This document shows positions 1 to 8,674 of a DNA stretch of 64,000 nt, piece by piece. Position numbers and translations under genes: made by a program. How positions within the stretch are numbered: position 1 is the stretch's first letter; each line of letters starts with the position of its first letter. Where the stretch lies: the NCBI GenBank assembly GCA_036490715.1, contig DASXDL010000048.1:124001-188000 (forward strand), read 5' to 3'. This stretch comes from FEN-1191 sp036490715. Lineage in GTDB: Bacteria; Pseudomonadota; Gammaproteobacteria; Steroidobacterales; Steroidobacteraceae. Under the pieces are notes generated by a model, which was given only the letters and a program-made list of their open reading frames with translations, was not told where the DNA came from and made no database searches.

Positions 1-527
1 AAGACCCGGACGTGATCCTGGTCGGCGAGCTGCGCGACGCCGAGACCATCCGCATGGCGATGACCGCGGCCGAGACTGGCCATCTGGTACTGGGTACCTT
101 GCATACCACCAGTGCGGTCAAGACCATCGATCGACTGATCGATGCGCTGCCGGCCGAGGAGCGCGAACAGACCAAGAGCTTCCTGTCGCAGAGCCTGCTG
201 GCGGTGGTGACCCAGATCCTGGTCAAGGGCCACGAAAATCACGGCCGCCGCGCCATCGTCGAAATCATGATCATGACCAAGGCCATCGCCAAGCTGATCA
301 CCAGCGATCAGACCCATCAGATTCCGAGCCAGCTGCAGACCGGGCGCGAGTTCGGCATGCAGATGTTCGACCAGGCGCTGCTGCAGGCGATCAACGCGCG
401 CGAGATCGATCCCGACGATGCATACATCTACGCTGCCGACAAGCGCCTGTTCCAGAAATTCATCACCGACACCAGCATGCTGCCACGCCTGGACTCGACC
501 ACGGTGACGCAGCAGGCCAGCAGCTGA
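1..527 (+). CDS. pilT: PilT-family twitching motility ATPase, C-terminal part
   Basis: The 5' end lies outside the window; 174 codons of the C-terminal ATPase half are visible. PilT-type hexameric ATPases in the cytoplasm power type IV pilus retraction. The fragment opens with the Walker B motif DPDVILVGELRD, followed by the His box (LGTLHTTSA, about residue 30) and the conserved segment THQIPSQLQTG. The canonical PilT retraction motif AIRNLIRE is not intact; the matching stretch reads AIAKLIT. The gene ends 13 nt before a second ATPase of the same family, as in pilT-pilU tandems. Family assignment is secure; that this is the main pilT of the genome rather than a paralogue is not. Confidence 0.8.
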   Translation, partial: DPDVILVGELRDAETIRMAMTAAETGHLVLGTLHTTSAVKTIDRLIDALPAEEREQTKSFLSQSLLAVVTQILVKGHENHGRRAIVEIMIMTKAIAKLITSDQTHQIPSQLQTGREFGMQMFDQALLQAINAREIDPDDAYIYAADKRLFQKFITDTSMLPRLDSTTVTQQASS

Positions 528-540
528 CGCGAGCGCGCGC

Positions 541-1602
541 GTGCCACAGATCGACCAGTTCCTGGAGGAGATCGTTCGGCGGCGGGGCTCGGACCTGCAT
601 TTCCTGGCCGGCGATCCGCCGCGCATCCGCATGAATGGCGAGCTCTCGCCGCTGCGCGGCGAGCCGCTGACGGCGGATTTCACCCGCGAGACGCTGGTGG
701 AGATCATGCCGCGCAAGGCGATGGAGCGTTTCGATGCCAAGGATGGCGCCGACTTCGCCTACACGCTGCAGGGCAAGGGCCGCTTCCGTGTCAACGTGAT
801 GCGCCAGCTCAACGGCATGGGAGCGGTGTTTCGTGCAATCCCATCGAAGGCGCTGACACTGGATGAGCTCGATATGCCACAGGCGGTGCGCCAGCTGTGT
901 CACGCGGTCAGCGGCCTGATTCTGGTCACCGGCAAGACCGGCTCGGGCAAATCGACCTCGCTGGCATCGATGGTCGACGACATCAACAAGCGCGTCAAAG
1001 GCCACATCCTCACGGTCGAGGATCCGATCGAATTCGTGCACGAGCGGCGCAACTGCCTCATCAGCCAGCGCGAGATCGGCGTGCATTCGCCGAGCTTCGC
1101 CGCAGCGTTGCACTCGGCCTTGCGTGAGGATCCGGACGTGATCCTGGTCGGCGAGCTGCGCGACCTGGAGACGATGAGCATGGCGGTGACCGCCGCCGAG
1201 ATGGGAATCTTGGTAATGGGCACCCTGCACACCAATGGCGCCGGGCCAACCGTGGATCGCATGGTCAACGCTTTTCCGTCGGACAAGCAGTCGCACGTGC
1301 GCACCATGCTGTCCACCTCGCTACGCGGCGTCATCTCGCAGCAGCTGCTGCGACGCGCCGACGGCAGCGGGCGGGTGGCGGCGCTCGAGATCCTGATCAA
1401 CACCTCGGCTGCGGCCAATCTGATCCGCCAGGGCAAGCTCGACCAGCTCGAGAACACCATGCAGACCGGCGGTCAGCACGGCATGCGCACCATGGACAGC
1501 GCCATCCAGCAGCTGCTCGATGCCGGCGTGGTGAGCGGCGCCGAGGCCTACAAGAAGGCCATCAACAAAATGAAATTCGAGGCGCTCAAGGACCAGGCCT
1601 GA
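541..1602 (+). CDS. pilU: PilT/PilU-family twitching motility ATPase
   Basis: A complete 353-residue secretion-type ATPase paired with the preceding PilT-like gene. It has an N-terminal PAS-like domain (about 1-100), Walker A GKTGSGKST (131-139), the Asp-box segment VEDPIEF (159-165), Walker B DPDVILVGELRD (197-208) and the His box GTLHT (227-231). In known tandems PilU is the accessory retraction ATPase working with PilT at the base of the type IVa pilus. The start is GTG 541, 13 nt after the upstream stop. The PilT hallmark AIRNLIRE is again altered, reading AAANLIRQ. PilU is inferred mainly from position; a second PilT-like protein is the alternative. Confidence 0.8.
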   Translation: MPQIDQFLEEIVRRRGSDLHFLAGDPPRIRMNGELSPLRGEPLTADFTRETLVEIMPRKAMERFDAKDGADFAYTLQGKGRFRVNVMRQLNGMGAVFRAIPSKALTLDELDMPQAVRQLCHAVSGLILVTGKTGSGKSTSLASMVDDINKRVKGHILTVEDPIEFVHERRNCLISQREIGVHSPSFAAALHSALREDPDVILVGELRDLETMSMAVTAAEMGILVMGTLHTNGAGPTVDRMVNAFPSDKQSHVRTMLSTSLRGVISQQLLRRADGSGRVAALEILINTSAAANLIRQGKLDQLENTMQTGGQHGMRTMDSAIQQLLDAGVVSGAEAYKKAINKMKFEALKDQA

Positions 1603-1636
1603 GGCGCACGCGGCCTTGGTGTGCGTGCAATAATGC

Positions 1637-3631
1637 ATGCGCATGTCACGCAAGATCCTGGTCACCAGCGCCCTGCCCTACGCCAACGCCCCGCTGCACC
1701 TGGGCTACATCATGGAGGCGGTGCAGACCGACATCTGGGTACGCTTTCAGAAGCTGCGCGGCAACCAGTGCATCTACTGCTGTGCCGAGGACGCCCACGG
1801 CACGCCGATCATGATCCGGGCGCAGCAGGAAGGCATCACGCCCGAGGCGCTGATTGCCCGCAGTGCCGAGGAGCATCGGCGCGACCTGGCGGGCTTTCTG
1901 ATCGGCCTGGATGAGTTTCACAGCACCCATTCGGCCGAGAACGTGCGCTTCACGCACCAGCTGTACGCGACGCTGCGCGATGCCGGGCACATCGCCCGCC
2001 GCACGGTACGCCAGGCGTTCGATCCGCAGGCCGGCATGTTCCTGCCGGACCGCTACGTCAAGGGCACCTGTCCGCGCTGCAAATCCGCCGACCAGTACGG
2101 CGACAGCTGCGAGGTGTGCGGCTCGACCTATACGCCGGCCGACCTGATCGATCCGCTCTCGACCGTGACTGGCACAACGCCGGTGTGGCGCGAGTCCGAG
2201 CACCTGTTTTTCCGACTCGGCAGCTTTGAGGCGATGCTGCGCGACTATGTCGCCGGCCGCGGACTGCAGAGCGCGGTGCGCGCCAAACTGGCCGAGTGGT
2301 TCGACGCCGGCCTGCAGGACTGGGACATCTCGCGCGATGCGCCGTACTTCGGCATCGAAATTCCGGATGCTCCAGGCAAATATTTCTACGTCTGGTTCGA
2401 CGCGCCGATCGGCTACATCGGCAGCTTCGAGGCCTGGCGTGCGGCGCACGGCGCCTCGTTCGACGACTACTGGAAGTCCGAGACCGCTTCCGAGCTGTAC
2501 CACTTCATCGGCAAGGACATCAGCTACTTTCACACCCTGTTCTGGCCGGCGGTGCTGGCCGGTGCCGGACTGCGGCGTCCGACCGGGGTGTTTGTCCACG
2601 GCTTTCTGACTATCAACGGCCAGAAGATGTCCAAATCGCGCGGCACTTTCATCACCGCGCGCCGCTACCTCGAGCGCCTGCCGCCCGAGCCGCTGCGCTA
2701 CTACTTCGCCGCTAAGCTGGGCAACGGCGTGGAGGATATCGATTTCAGCCTCGACGACTTCGTCGCGCGCACCAATTCCGACCTGGTCGGCAAGCTGGTC
2801 AACATCGCCAGCCGCTGCGCCGGATTCATCGAGCGCGGCGGCGGACAGCTCGCGGCAGAATTGCCCGAGCCCGCGCTCTATGAAGAGTTCGCCGCCGCCC
2901 GCGCGGCCATCGCCACGCTGTACGAGACGCGCGAGTACGGCGCCGCGATTCGCCAGATCATGGAACTGGCCGACCGCGCCAACCGCTACCTCGATCAGCA
3001 CAAACCGTGGGTGCTGGCGCGCGATCCGGCGCGCGCACGCGAAGTGCAGGCGGTCGCAACTGAGGGCCTGAACCTGTTTCGTGTGCTGATGTCGTATCTG
3101 ACGCCGGTGTTGCCGCTGATGGCGCAGGCCGCGGGAAAGTTTCTCGGCGCGAGCTTCGAGCACTGGGACGATATCGCCAGGCCGCTGCTGGGGCGTGCCA
3201 TCGAGCCCTATCAGCCGCTGGCCACGCGTCTGGACGCCGCCGGCGTGGCCGCACTGATTGAGCCGCAAGCGCCGGAGGCGAGCGCTAAGGCCGACGCGGC
3301 CATCATTGGAATCGAGGATTTTCGCAAGCTCGATTTACGCATTGCGCGGGTAGCGCAGGCCGAACGGGTCGCCGGTTCGGACAAGCTGCTGCGTCTGACG
3401 CTCGACCTGGGCGGCGAGCAGCGCACGGTATTTTCAGGAATTCGTGCCTCCTATCAGCCCGAACAGCTCACCGGCCGGCTGGTGGTGCTGGTCGCCAACC
3501 TGGCGCCGCGCAAGATGCGCTTCGGCGTATCGCAGGGCATGGTGCTGTGCGCCGGCGGCGACGGGGATGCCGACCCGGTGTTCCTGCTGGCGGCCGATGC
3601 CGGCGCCGCGCCGGGCATGCAGGTCACCTGA
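1637..3631 (+). CDS. metG: Methionyl-tRNA synthetase
   Basis: Class I aminoacyl-tRNA synthetase that charges initiator and elongator tRNA-Met; cytoplasmic. The protein has 664 residues. The HIGH-class signature is HLGY (21-24), a zinc knuckle has Cys 145, 148, 158 and 161, and the KMSKS loop is at 330-334. A C-terminal EMAP/Trbp111-type tRNA-binding domain (about 560-664, with SDKLLRL and GVSQGM) marks the long dimeric form. Start ATG 1637; a second in-frame ATG at 1643 cannot be excluded. It is followed after 19 nt by the convergent rhomboid gene. The arrangement metG, RnfB-like ferredoxin, nth matches what I recall from Xanthomonadales. Confidence 0.97.
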   Translation: MRMSRKILVTSALPYANAPLHLGYIMEAVQTDIWVRFQKLRGNQCIYCCAEDAHGTPIMIRAQQEGITPEALIARSAEEHRRDLAGFLIGLDEFHSTHSAENVRFTHQLYATLRDAGHIARRTVRQAFDPQAGMFLPDRYVKGTCPRCKSADQYGDSCEVCGSTYTPADLIDPLSTVTGTTPVWRESEHLFFRLGSFEAMLRDYVAGRGLQSAVRAKLAEWFDAGLQDWDISRDAPYFGIEIPDAPGKYFYVWFDAPIGYIGSFEAWRAAHGASFDDYWKSETASELYHFIGKDISYFHTLFWPAVLAGAGLRRPTGVFVHGFLTINGQKMSKSRGTFITARRYLERLPPEPLRYYFAAKLGNGVEDIDFSLDDFVARTNSDLVGKLVNIASRCAGFIERGGGQLAAELPEPALYEEFAAARAAIATLYETREYGAAIRQIMELADRANRYLDQHKPWVLARDPARAREVQAVATEGLNLFRVLMSYLTPVLPLMAQAAGKFLGASFEHWDDIARPLLGRAIEPYQPLATRLDAAGVAALIEPQAPEASAKADAAIIGIEDFRKLDLRIARVAQAERVAGSDKLLRLTLDLGGEQRTVFSGIRASYQPEQLTGRLVVLVANLAPRKMRFGVSQGMVLCAGGDGDADPVFLLAADAGAAPGMQVT

Positions 3632-3650
3632 AGCGCGCTAAGCCGCAGCT

Positions 3651-4289
3651 TCAGCGACGGCGCGGTAGGTGCCCCATGCCCCAATAACGCATCAATAAAA
3701 AGCCGGTAGCCATGCCGCCCAGATGGGCGAAGTGCGCCACCCCCTGACTGGTGCCGAACACCCCGAGCGAGAGTTCCAGGATGCCGTACAGCGTGACAAA
3801 CAACCATGCCGGCATCGGGATCGGCGGAAAGATCAGCAGCACCTGCCGATACGGGAAGGTCAAGCCGTAGAACAGCAGGATACCGAAGATGCCGCCCGAG
3901 GCGCCGAGCGTCGGGTACGGCTCCGGATAGATCGAGTGCGCGACCCACAGCTGCGTCAGTCCGGCGCCGACGACGCAGGCGAAATAGTAGATGGCAAAGC
4001 GACCGCGACCGAGCACCCGCTCGACGTCCGGTCCGAAGATGAACAGCGCGAACATGTTGCCGGCCAGGTGCATGAAACCGCCGTGCAGGAACGCGTAACT
4101 CACCAGCTGCCAGGGCTCGAAAGCGTGGCAACCGAGACAGCCGACCGGACCCAGCGGCCAGAGCGCGAACGCATCCAGCAGCTGATCGTTTGTCAACCAT
4201 TGCAGGGCAAAGACGATGAAGTTGGCGTACAGCAGCGCCCGTACGACGGGCGTGAGGTTGCGGAACATCCAGGCTCGCTGCGAAGTCAA
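3651..4289 (-). CDS. Rhomboid-family intramembrane serine protease
   Basis: A 212-residue polytopic inner-membrane protein with about six hydrophobic segments. The rhomboid signatures are present: HxxxN in loop/TM2 (His74, Asn78), the GASG motif with catalytic Ser131, and the AHLGG motif with catalytic His189. Rhomboids cleave membrane-anchored substrates inside the bilayer; the substrate here is unknown. It is oriented against metG, with 19 nt between the stops, and diverges from the lipoprotein gene starting at 4333, so the 43 bp between them must hold both promoters or overlap coding sequence. Catalytic residues are intact, so an active protease is expected. Confidence 0.9.
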   Translation of the reverse strand: MTSQRAWMFRNLTPVVRALLYANFIVFALQWLTNDQLLDAFALWPLGPVGCLGCHAFEPWQLVSYAFLHGGFMHLAGNMFALFIFGPDVERVLGRGRFAIYYFACVVGAGLTQLWVAHSIYPEPYPTLGASGGIFGILLFYGLTFPYRQVLLIFPPIPMPAWLFVTLYGILELSLGVFGTSQGVAHFAHLGGMATGFLLMRYWGMGHLPRRR

Positions 4290-4332
4290 ATCAGTTGATC
4301 TGGCAGCATTCTGCCATCAGGAGGCATCGGCC

Positions 4333-4956
4333 ATGGGCACTTCTACGATAGGCCGCGCTTTGGGCACGCTGGCGCTGACGCTGCTGCTCAGCGCCTGCGT
4401 CAGTACGTCACTGATCGACCGCTGGAAAGATCCGGGCTACAGCGGCCCGCCGCTGCACAAGGTGCTGGTGGTCGGGGTACAGAAGGACCAGGGCCGCCGC
4501 CGCGTGTGGGAAGACGGCATGGTCGGCGCCCTGACCCGTGATGGGGTGCAGGCGACGCCCTCATATCAGGTCTTTCCCGATAAGGCACCAACGCCGGATG
4601 AACTGGCCAGCACCGCCAGCCACGATGGCTTTGACGGCGTCATTGCCACGCACTTCGTCGGCGCCAGTCGGCGCAACTACTGGATGCCCGGCTACGCCGG
4701 AGTCGGCTTCGGTTGGCGCTGGCGCTATTACGGTTACTGGGACACCGTCTACGGTCCGGGCTACGTCGAGAGCGAATATCGGGCCGACTACCAGACCGAT
4801 GTCTTTACGGTGGACGGCGGTGGCGGCAAACTCATCTGGACCGGTATCACGCGCAGTGTCGATCTGAGTTCGACCCAGCGCACCACCGACGAGATCAGCA
4901 AGGTGCTGGTGCCGGAGCTGGTCAAACAGGGCATCCTCACTGCCAATCGCAAGTAA
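4333..4956 (+). CDS. Putative lipoprotein (DUF4136-like)
   Basis: A 207-residue protein with a lipoprotein signal peptide: hydrophobic stretch then lipobox LLSAC, predicting acylated Cys21 or so and membrane anchoring. The start ATG 4333 is chosen because a strong Shine-Dalgarno CAGGAGG lies 9 nt upstream; the frame is open further upstream but that part overlaps the divergent rhomboid gene and has no ribosome site. The mature part contains an aromatic- and Gly-rich segment (YWMPGYAGVGFGWRWRYY) also seen in DUF4136-type lipoproteins. Function unknown. It is followed 43 nt later by the RnfB-like gene. Confidence 0.75.
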   Translation: MGTSTIGRALGTLALTLLLSACVSTSLIDRWKDPGYSGPPLHKVLVVGVQKDQGRRRVWEDGMVGALTRDGVQATPSYQVFPDKAPTPDELASTASHDGFDGVIATHFVGASRRNYWMPGYAGVGFGWRWRYYGYWDTVYGPGYVESEYRADYQTDVFTVDGGGGKLIWTGITRSVDLSSTQRTTDEISKVLVPELVKQGILTANRK

Positions 4957-4999
4957 GCCCGGCGCCGAGTCGCTGCCGCCCACGCCGGCGGTCACCGAT

Positions 5000-5545
5000 T
5001 TGGCGGCGCGGCTCGATGCGGTGCTGCCGCAGACCCAGTGCCAGCGCTGCGGTTTTGACGGCTGCCGGCCCTACGCTCAGGCGCTGGCCGAGGGCCGCTC
5101 GGCCATCAATCGCTGCCCGCCGGGCGGTGCGCGCGGCATCGAGCAGCTGGCCGCGTTGCTGGGGGTCGCCGTGCGGCCACTCGATCCGGACTGTGGCCGG
5201 GAAGCCGATGCTGCAGTTGCCTGGATCGACGCCGCGGCTTGCATCGGCTGCGCCCGCTGCCTGCCGCCCTGCCCGGTCGATGCGATCCTCGGCGCGGCGC
5301 GCTACCTGCACACCGTCATCGAGTCGCAATGCACCGGCTGCGAACTTTGCATCGCCAGCTGCCCGGTGGACTGCATCCAGATGCGACCGCGCGCCGCCGC
5401 GGCGAGCGCGCCGGCTGCGGCAGTCAATCGGGCCCGTTACCAGCATCACCGCCTGCGCCTGGAGCGCGCCACGCTGCTGCAATCGCAGCTGCTGGATGAG
5501 CGCAAGCGCGCCGCCCACGCGACCGATCGATCGCCGACGCAATGA
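5000..5545 (+). CDS. rnfB: RnfB-like iron-sulfur ferredoxin protein
   Basis: A 181-residue iron-sulfur protein. The N-terminal 4Fe-4S domain of RnfB type has the pattern TQCQRCGFDGCRPYA with a fourth Cys in NRCPPGG, followed by two ferredoxin clusters, CIGCARCLPPCP and CTGCELCIASCP. The membrane anchor of true RnfB is absent and no rnfA, C, D, G or E gene is nearby, so this is a soluble stand-alone form whose electron partner is unknown. The start is probably TTG 5000; no ATG or GTG fits upstream in frame. Its stop overlaps the nth start (ATGA), so the two are coupled, perhaps because Nth also needs a 4Fe-4S cluster (inference). Confidence 0.85.
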   Translation: MAARLDAVLPQTQCQRCGFDGCRPYAQALAEGRSAINRCPPGGARGIEQLAALLGVAVRPLDPDCGREADAAVAWIDAAACIGCARCLPPCPVDAILGAARYLHTVIESQCTGCELCIASCPVDCIQMRPRAAAASAPAAAVNRARYQHHRLRLERATLLQSQLLDERKRAAHATDRSPTQ

Positions 5546-6177
5546 CTCCGGCCAAGGTCCGGCACATCTTCGAGACCCTGCGTGCGGCCAATCCGGCTCC
5601 CAGATCGGAATTGCAGTATCGCTCGCCGTTTGAGCTGCTGATCGCCGTGATCCTGTCGGCCCAGGCCACCGACCGCAGCGTGAATCAGGCCACGCACGCG
5701 CTGTTCCAGCGCGCGCACACGCCGCAGGCGATGCTCGAGTTGGGCCTGCGCGGTCTGAAGCGGTATATCCGCACCATCGGCCTGTACAACGCCAAGGCGC
5801 GCAACATCCTGGCGGCCTGCCGGCTGCTGGTGCAGCTGCACGACGGCCAGGTTCCACGACAGCGCGCCGAGCTTGAGGCATTGCCTGGAGTGGGCCGCAA
5901 GACCGCGAACGTGGTGTTGAATGTAGCCTTCGGCGAGCGCACCCTCGCAGTGGACACGCACGTATTTCGAGTGGCCAACCGCACCGGGCTGGCGCGCGGC
6001 AGCAACCCGCGCGAGGTCGAGGATGAACTGCTGCGAACCATCCCGGATGAGTTCATGCAACACGCGCATCACTGGCTGATCCTGCACGGCCGCTATATCT
6101 GCACTGCCCGCCGGCCGGCGTGCCCGCGCTGCCCGATTGCGCGCTGGTGCCAGTACCCGGACAAGACCGCTGCGTGA
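5542..6177 (+). CDS. nth: Endonuclease III, DNA glycosylase/AP lyase
   Basis: A bifunctional base-excision-repair enzyme removing oxidised pyrimidines and cutting abasic sites. The 211-residue protein has the helix-hairpin-helix LPGVGRKTA with catalytic Lys120, catalytic Asp138 (AVDTHVFR) and the C-terminal 4Fe-4S cluster ligands Cys187, 194, 197 and 203. These positions are the same as in the E. coli enzyme. The start ATG 5542 overlaps the stop of the RnfB-like gene by 4 nt, and its own stop overlaps the next start (GTGA), so three genes form one translationally coupled unit. Confidence 0.97.
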   Translation: MTPAKVRHIFETLRAANPAPRSELQYRSPFELLIAVILSAQATDRSVNQATHALFQRAHTPQAMLELGLRGLKRYIRTIGLYNAKARNILAACRLLVQLHDGQVPRQRAELEALPGVGRKTANVVLNVAFGERTLAVDTHVFRVANRTGLARGSNPREVEDELLRTIPDEFMQHAHHWLILHGRYICTARRPACPRCPIARWCQYPDKTAA

Positions 6178-7031
6178 GCACCGCCGCGACTCGCAGCACG
6201 CAGGCGCGCATCAGGGCACTGCACTTTTATCCGGTCAAATCCGCCGCCGGGCTGGAGCTGGAACAAGCCGTGCTGACCACGGCGGGCTTCGCCGATGACC
6301 GTCGTTGGATGCTGGTGACCCCGGCGGGTCGCTTTCTGACGCAGCGCGAGCTGCCGCGCATGGCGCTGCTGTGCACCGCGCTGTCACTCAGCACGCTGCA
6401 GATCAGCCCGCGCGGATGCCCACTGATCTCGATCTCGTTGGCCCATCAGGGTCGCCGCTGCCGCGTGCAGGTGTGGAAGGATCAGTGCGATGCATTTGAC
6501 GAGGGCGACGAGGTCGCACGCTCGCTGTCCGGGTTTCTCAAGGTCGATTGCCGCCTGGTGCGTTTCGACCCGGCGCAGTCACGGCGGGCGGATCCGGCCT
6601 GGACCGGTGGTATCGCCGCCGAGGCGCGTTTCGCTGACGCTTTCCCGCTGCTGGCCCTCAACGCAGCCTCGCTCGAGGATCTCAACGGTCGTCTGCCGGT
6701 GCGCCTGCCCGTCAATCGCTTCCGACCCAATATCGTGCTGGAGGGACTGCAGCCCTACGACGAGGACCACATCGATGAGCTGTCGGGCGACGGCGTGCGA
6801 TTGCGGCTGGTCAAGCCCTGCACGCGCTGTCGCATCACCACGACCAATCAGGACACCGGCGAAGTTGAAGGTGACGAGCCGCTGCACGCCCTGCGCGCTT
6901 ATCGCTACGACGCCGGCCTGCGCGGCCTGAAGTTCGGCCACAACGCCATCGTGGTCGAAGGCGCCGGGGCCAGCCTGCACCGCGGCCAGACGCTGACCGT
7001 GCGCTGGCGCCAGCAGCCGGCACCGGCTTGA
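6174..7031 (+). CDS. MOSC domain-containing protein (YcbX-like)
   Basis: A 285-residue protein with an N-terminal MOSC beta-barrel domain (starting at ALHFYPVKSA) and a C-terminal MOSC domain with the conserved cysteine segment KPCTRCRITT and the arginine/asparagine element NRFRPNIV. MOSC proteins are related to molybdenum-cofactor sulfurase and handle Moco or Moco enzymes; YcbX relatives work in N-hydroxylated base detoxification with a ferredoxin-like domain. Here the C-terminal ferredoxin domain is absent. The start GTG 6174 overlaps the nth stop (GTGA); the frame is open upstream but only inside nth. Confidence 0.82.
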   Translation: MSTAATRSTQARIRALHFYPVKSAAGLELEQAVLTTAGFADDRRWMLVTPAGRFLTQRELPRMALLCTALSLSTLQISPRGCPLISISLAHQGRRCRVQVWKDQCDAFDEGDEVARSLSGFLKVDCRLVRFDPAQSRRADPAWTGGIAAEARFADAFPLLALNAASLEDLNGRLPVRLPVNRFRPNIVLEGLQPYDEDHIDELSGDGVRLRLVKPCTRCRITTTNQDTGEVEGDEPLHALRAYRYDAGLRGLKFGHNAIVVEGAGASLHRGQTLTVRWRQQPAPA

Positions 7032-7049
7032 CGTCGGGGCACTAACGAG

Positions 7050-7086
7050 TGCGGCCGCAGCGCCCGGAATGGACGCTGCGGCCGCA
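7050..7086. terminator. Perfect 13-bp hairpin between convergent genes
   Basis: Arms TGCGGCCGCAGCG (7050-7062) and CGCTGCGGCCGCA (7074-7086) are perfectly complementary around an 11-nt loop. It lies between the stops of the MOSC gene (7031) and porin 1 (7117), the only long spacer between those convergent units. No T tract follows on either strand, so a classical intrinsic terminator is not proven; a bidirectional transcript-end or RNA-stabilising hairpin is the likeliest role. Confidence 0.5.
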
Positions 7087-7116
7087 GTTCGATGACTTTA
7101 GCCTAAAAGTGCGCTG

Positions 7117-8553
7117 TTAGAACTTGAAGCGCACGCCGATCGTCGGATCGATGGTCGAGGTGTTCAGATAGCCATTCGCCAGGCCGTCCGACACGGTGCT
7201 GTACATCGCACCGCCGTAGACGTCAAAGCGCTTGCTGAGCTTGAGCACCGCGGCGATCGAGCCGGCACTGAGCGTACCGCTGCAAGCGGCATTCTTGATG
7301 GTGGTGCAGCCGGTGTTGGCACCGTTGGCGTAGCTGTTCTGATGGTAGCCGTAGAAGGCTGCGATCAGATCCAAGCGCGGCGCGACGGTGAATTTGACGC
7401 CGCCCCAGTAGACCTGCAGCACCTTGTCGTTCGGGAAGGCGGCATTGTTGACGGCCGCGAGAATGTAGCCGCCGATATCCACGAATCCGACCGGCAGCGG
7501 GTTGCTCGGGTTGGAGTAGCGGATGTGCTCCCAGCCGGCGTACAGCTTGGGCGCTCCCAGGTTGTACAGCGCGGTAATCGCGTAGGTGCGGTTGTCCGAA
7601 ATGGTGCCCGAGATCGAGTTACTCGGCGAGAACCCCAACGTCGGAAGATCGGCAACCTGGGCCGCACTGAGCGCGCCGGCCGACACGGCATCCTTCACGT
7701 CCAGGTAATAGGCATCCACTGACAGGCCACCCAGATCGGCGCCGATCTGGAATTCCCAGGCGGTGTTGGCCTCACCATGCGAGCCGTTGAACTTGTACTG
7801 CCCACCCAGATGCACCGGACCGTAGGCGCCGACGTACTTGAGCGAGCTGTCCAGTCGGCGATCCTCGGTGTCACCACCGCCGGCCGCCGTGCCGGAGAAG
7901 CCGATCACTGAAAATGCCTGCGACGCGCCCATCGGATCGTACTTGGAGATCGCATCGGCAAAGATCGTGTTCTGGCGGCCGAAGGTCACCGTGCCATAGG
8001 TCTGCGAGCTGAATCCAACATACGCCTGCGTAAAGATCTGGCCGGCGACACTGGTGTCGACACCGGTATTCTGCGCATCCAGTGCGCGGCCGTTATTCAG
8101 CGCTACCGATTTCAAGCCATCGGACAGCTCACCGGACTGCGGATTGAAGAATGTCTCGAGCCGAAACACGCCATTCCAGTCGCCCGCCAGCGGCTCCTTG
8201 CCCGAAAGCCCGATGCGCGTCTGACTCAAACCGCTGGGGACGATGCCCGTCACCGATTTATTGGCATTCTTCTGGATGAGCTCTTCGGTACCGGGCGGAA
8301 AATAATCGCTCTCCGGCACGCCGTGGTTCTGGTACTGCAGTCCGATATCGATGATGCCGTAGAGCGTGAGGCCCTTCCAGCTAATGGCATCGTCGCCACC
8401 GGTGGCAGGCGCAGCCGGAGTCTGGGTCTGCGCCTGGGCCAGACTGGCCACGCAGAGCAGGCCGAATGCCAGAACGGAACCCGCCCGCCCGATGCGCCGC
8501 TGACGGCCGCCCGACGATGCCCTCTCTGCAGAAGGTCTTTTGGAAATGGTCAT
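7117..8553 (-). CDS. Outer-membrane porin 1 (general trimeric porin type)
   Basis: A 478-residue beta-barrel porin with a signal peptide ending at ...SLAQA and a terminal aromatic residue (VRFKF) required for BAM-dependent assembly. The start LTLYGIIDIGLQY is typical of Gram-negative porins. A Cys pair in a loop (NTGC ... AACSG) is shared with the paralogue at 20256. Start ATG 8553 is preferred: GGGAG lies 8 nt upstream, and the longer start at 8595 overlaps the likely -10 box. The gene follows pstA on the same strand after 121 bp but seems to have its own promoter. The substrate is unknown; phosphate is suggested only by the neighbouring pst genes. Confidence 0.88.
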   Translation of the reverse strand: MTISKRPSAERASSGGRQRRIGRAGSVLAFGLLCVASLAQAQTQTPAAPATGGDDAISWKGLTLYGIIDIGLQYQNHGVPESDYFPPGTEELIQKNANKSVTGIVPSGLSQTRIGLSGKEPLAGDWNGVFRLETFFNPQSGELSDGLKSVALNNGRALDAQNTGVDTSVAGQIFTQAYVGFSSQTYGTVTFGRQNTIFADAISKYDPMGASQAFSVIGFSGTAAGGGDTEDRRLDSSLKYVGAYGPVHLGGQYKFNGSHGEANTAWEFQIGADLGGLSVDAYYLDVKDAVSAGALSAAQVADLPTLGFSPSNSISGTISDNRTYAITALYNLGAPKLYAGWEHIRYSNPSNPLPVGFVDIGGYILAAVNNAAFPNDKVLQVYWGGVKFTVAPRLDLIAAFYGYHQNSYANGANTGCTTIKNAACSGTLSAGSIAAVLKLSKRFDVYGGAMYSTVSDGLANGYLNTSTIDPTIGVRFKF

Positions 8554-8593
8554 GAAACGTGCTCCCGCGGTCTTGATGTTGGAATTAAAGAAC

Positions 8594-8621
8594 ATTCTAT
8601 ACGGTATATCTGTTACAGCAA
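8594..8621 (-). promoter_or_regulatory. Candidate sigma70 promoter of porin 1
   Basis: Reading on the minus strand: -35 TTGCTG (8621-8616), a 16-nt spacer and -10 TAGAAT (8599-8594). It would give a leader of about 34 nt before ATG 8553. The local sequence is clearly richer in A and T than its surroundings. Predicted by eye only. Confidence 0.4.
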
Positions 8622-8629
8622 CATTACTG

Positions 8630-8649
8630 GTGTATCGTTTACGCTACAC
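8630..8649. promoter_or_regulatory. 20-bp inverted repeat upstream of porin 1
   Basis: GTGTATCG (8630-8637) and CGCTACAC (8642-8649) form a near-perfect inverted repeat (7 of 8) around TTTA, ending just upstream of the candidate -35 box of porin 1. The form resembles operators of TetR-type or similar dimeric regulators. No regulator gene next to it identifies the binder. Confidence 0.35.
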
Positions 8650-8674
8650 TTAGCAAAAAGTGTTGCCGGTCAAG

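Noticed and set aside
1646..3268. 540-residue open frame antisense to metG
   Set aside because: It lies wholly on the opposite strand of metG and its translation is Arg/Gly/Ala/His-rich, the usual mirror of a high-GC gene. No homology or ribosome site.
8596..8674. Pho box in front of porin 1
   Set aside because: CTGTAAC on the minus strand resembles one half site, but no second half site occurs 11 bp away.
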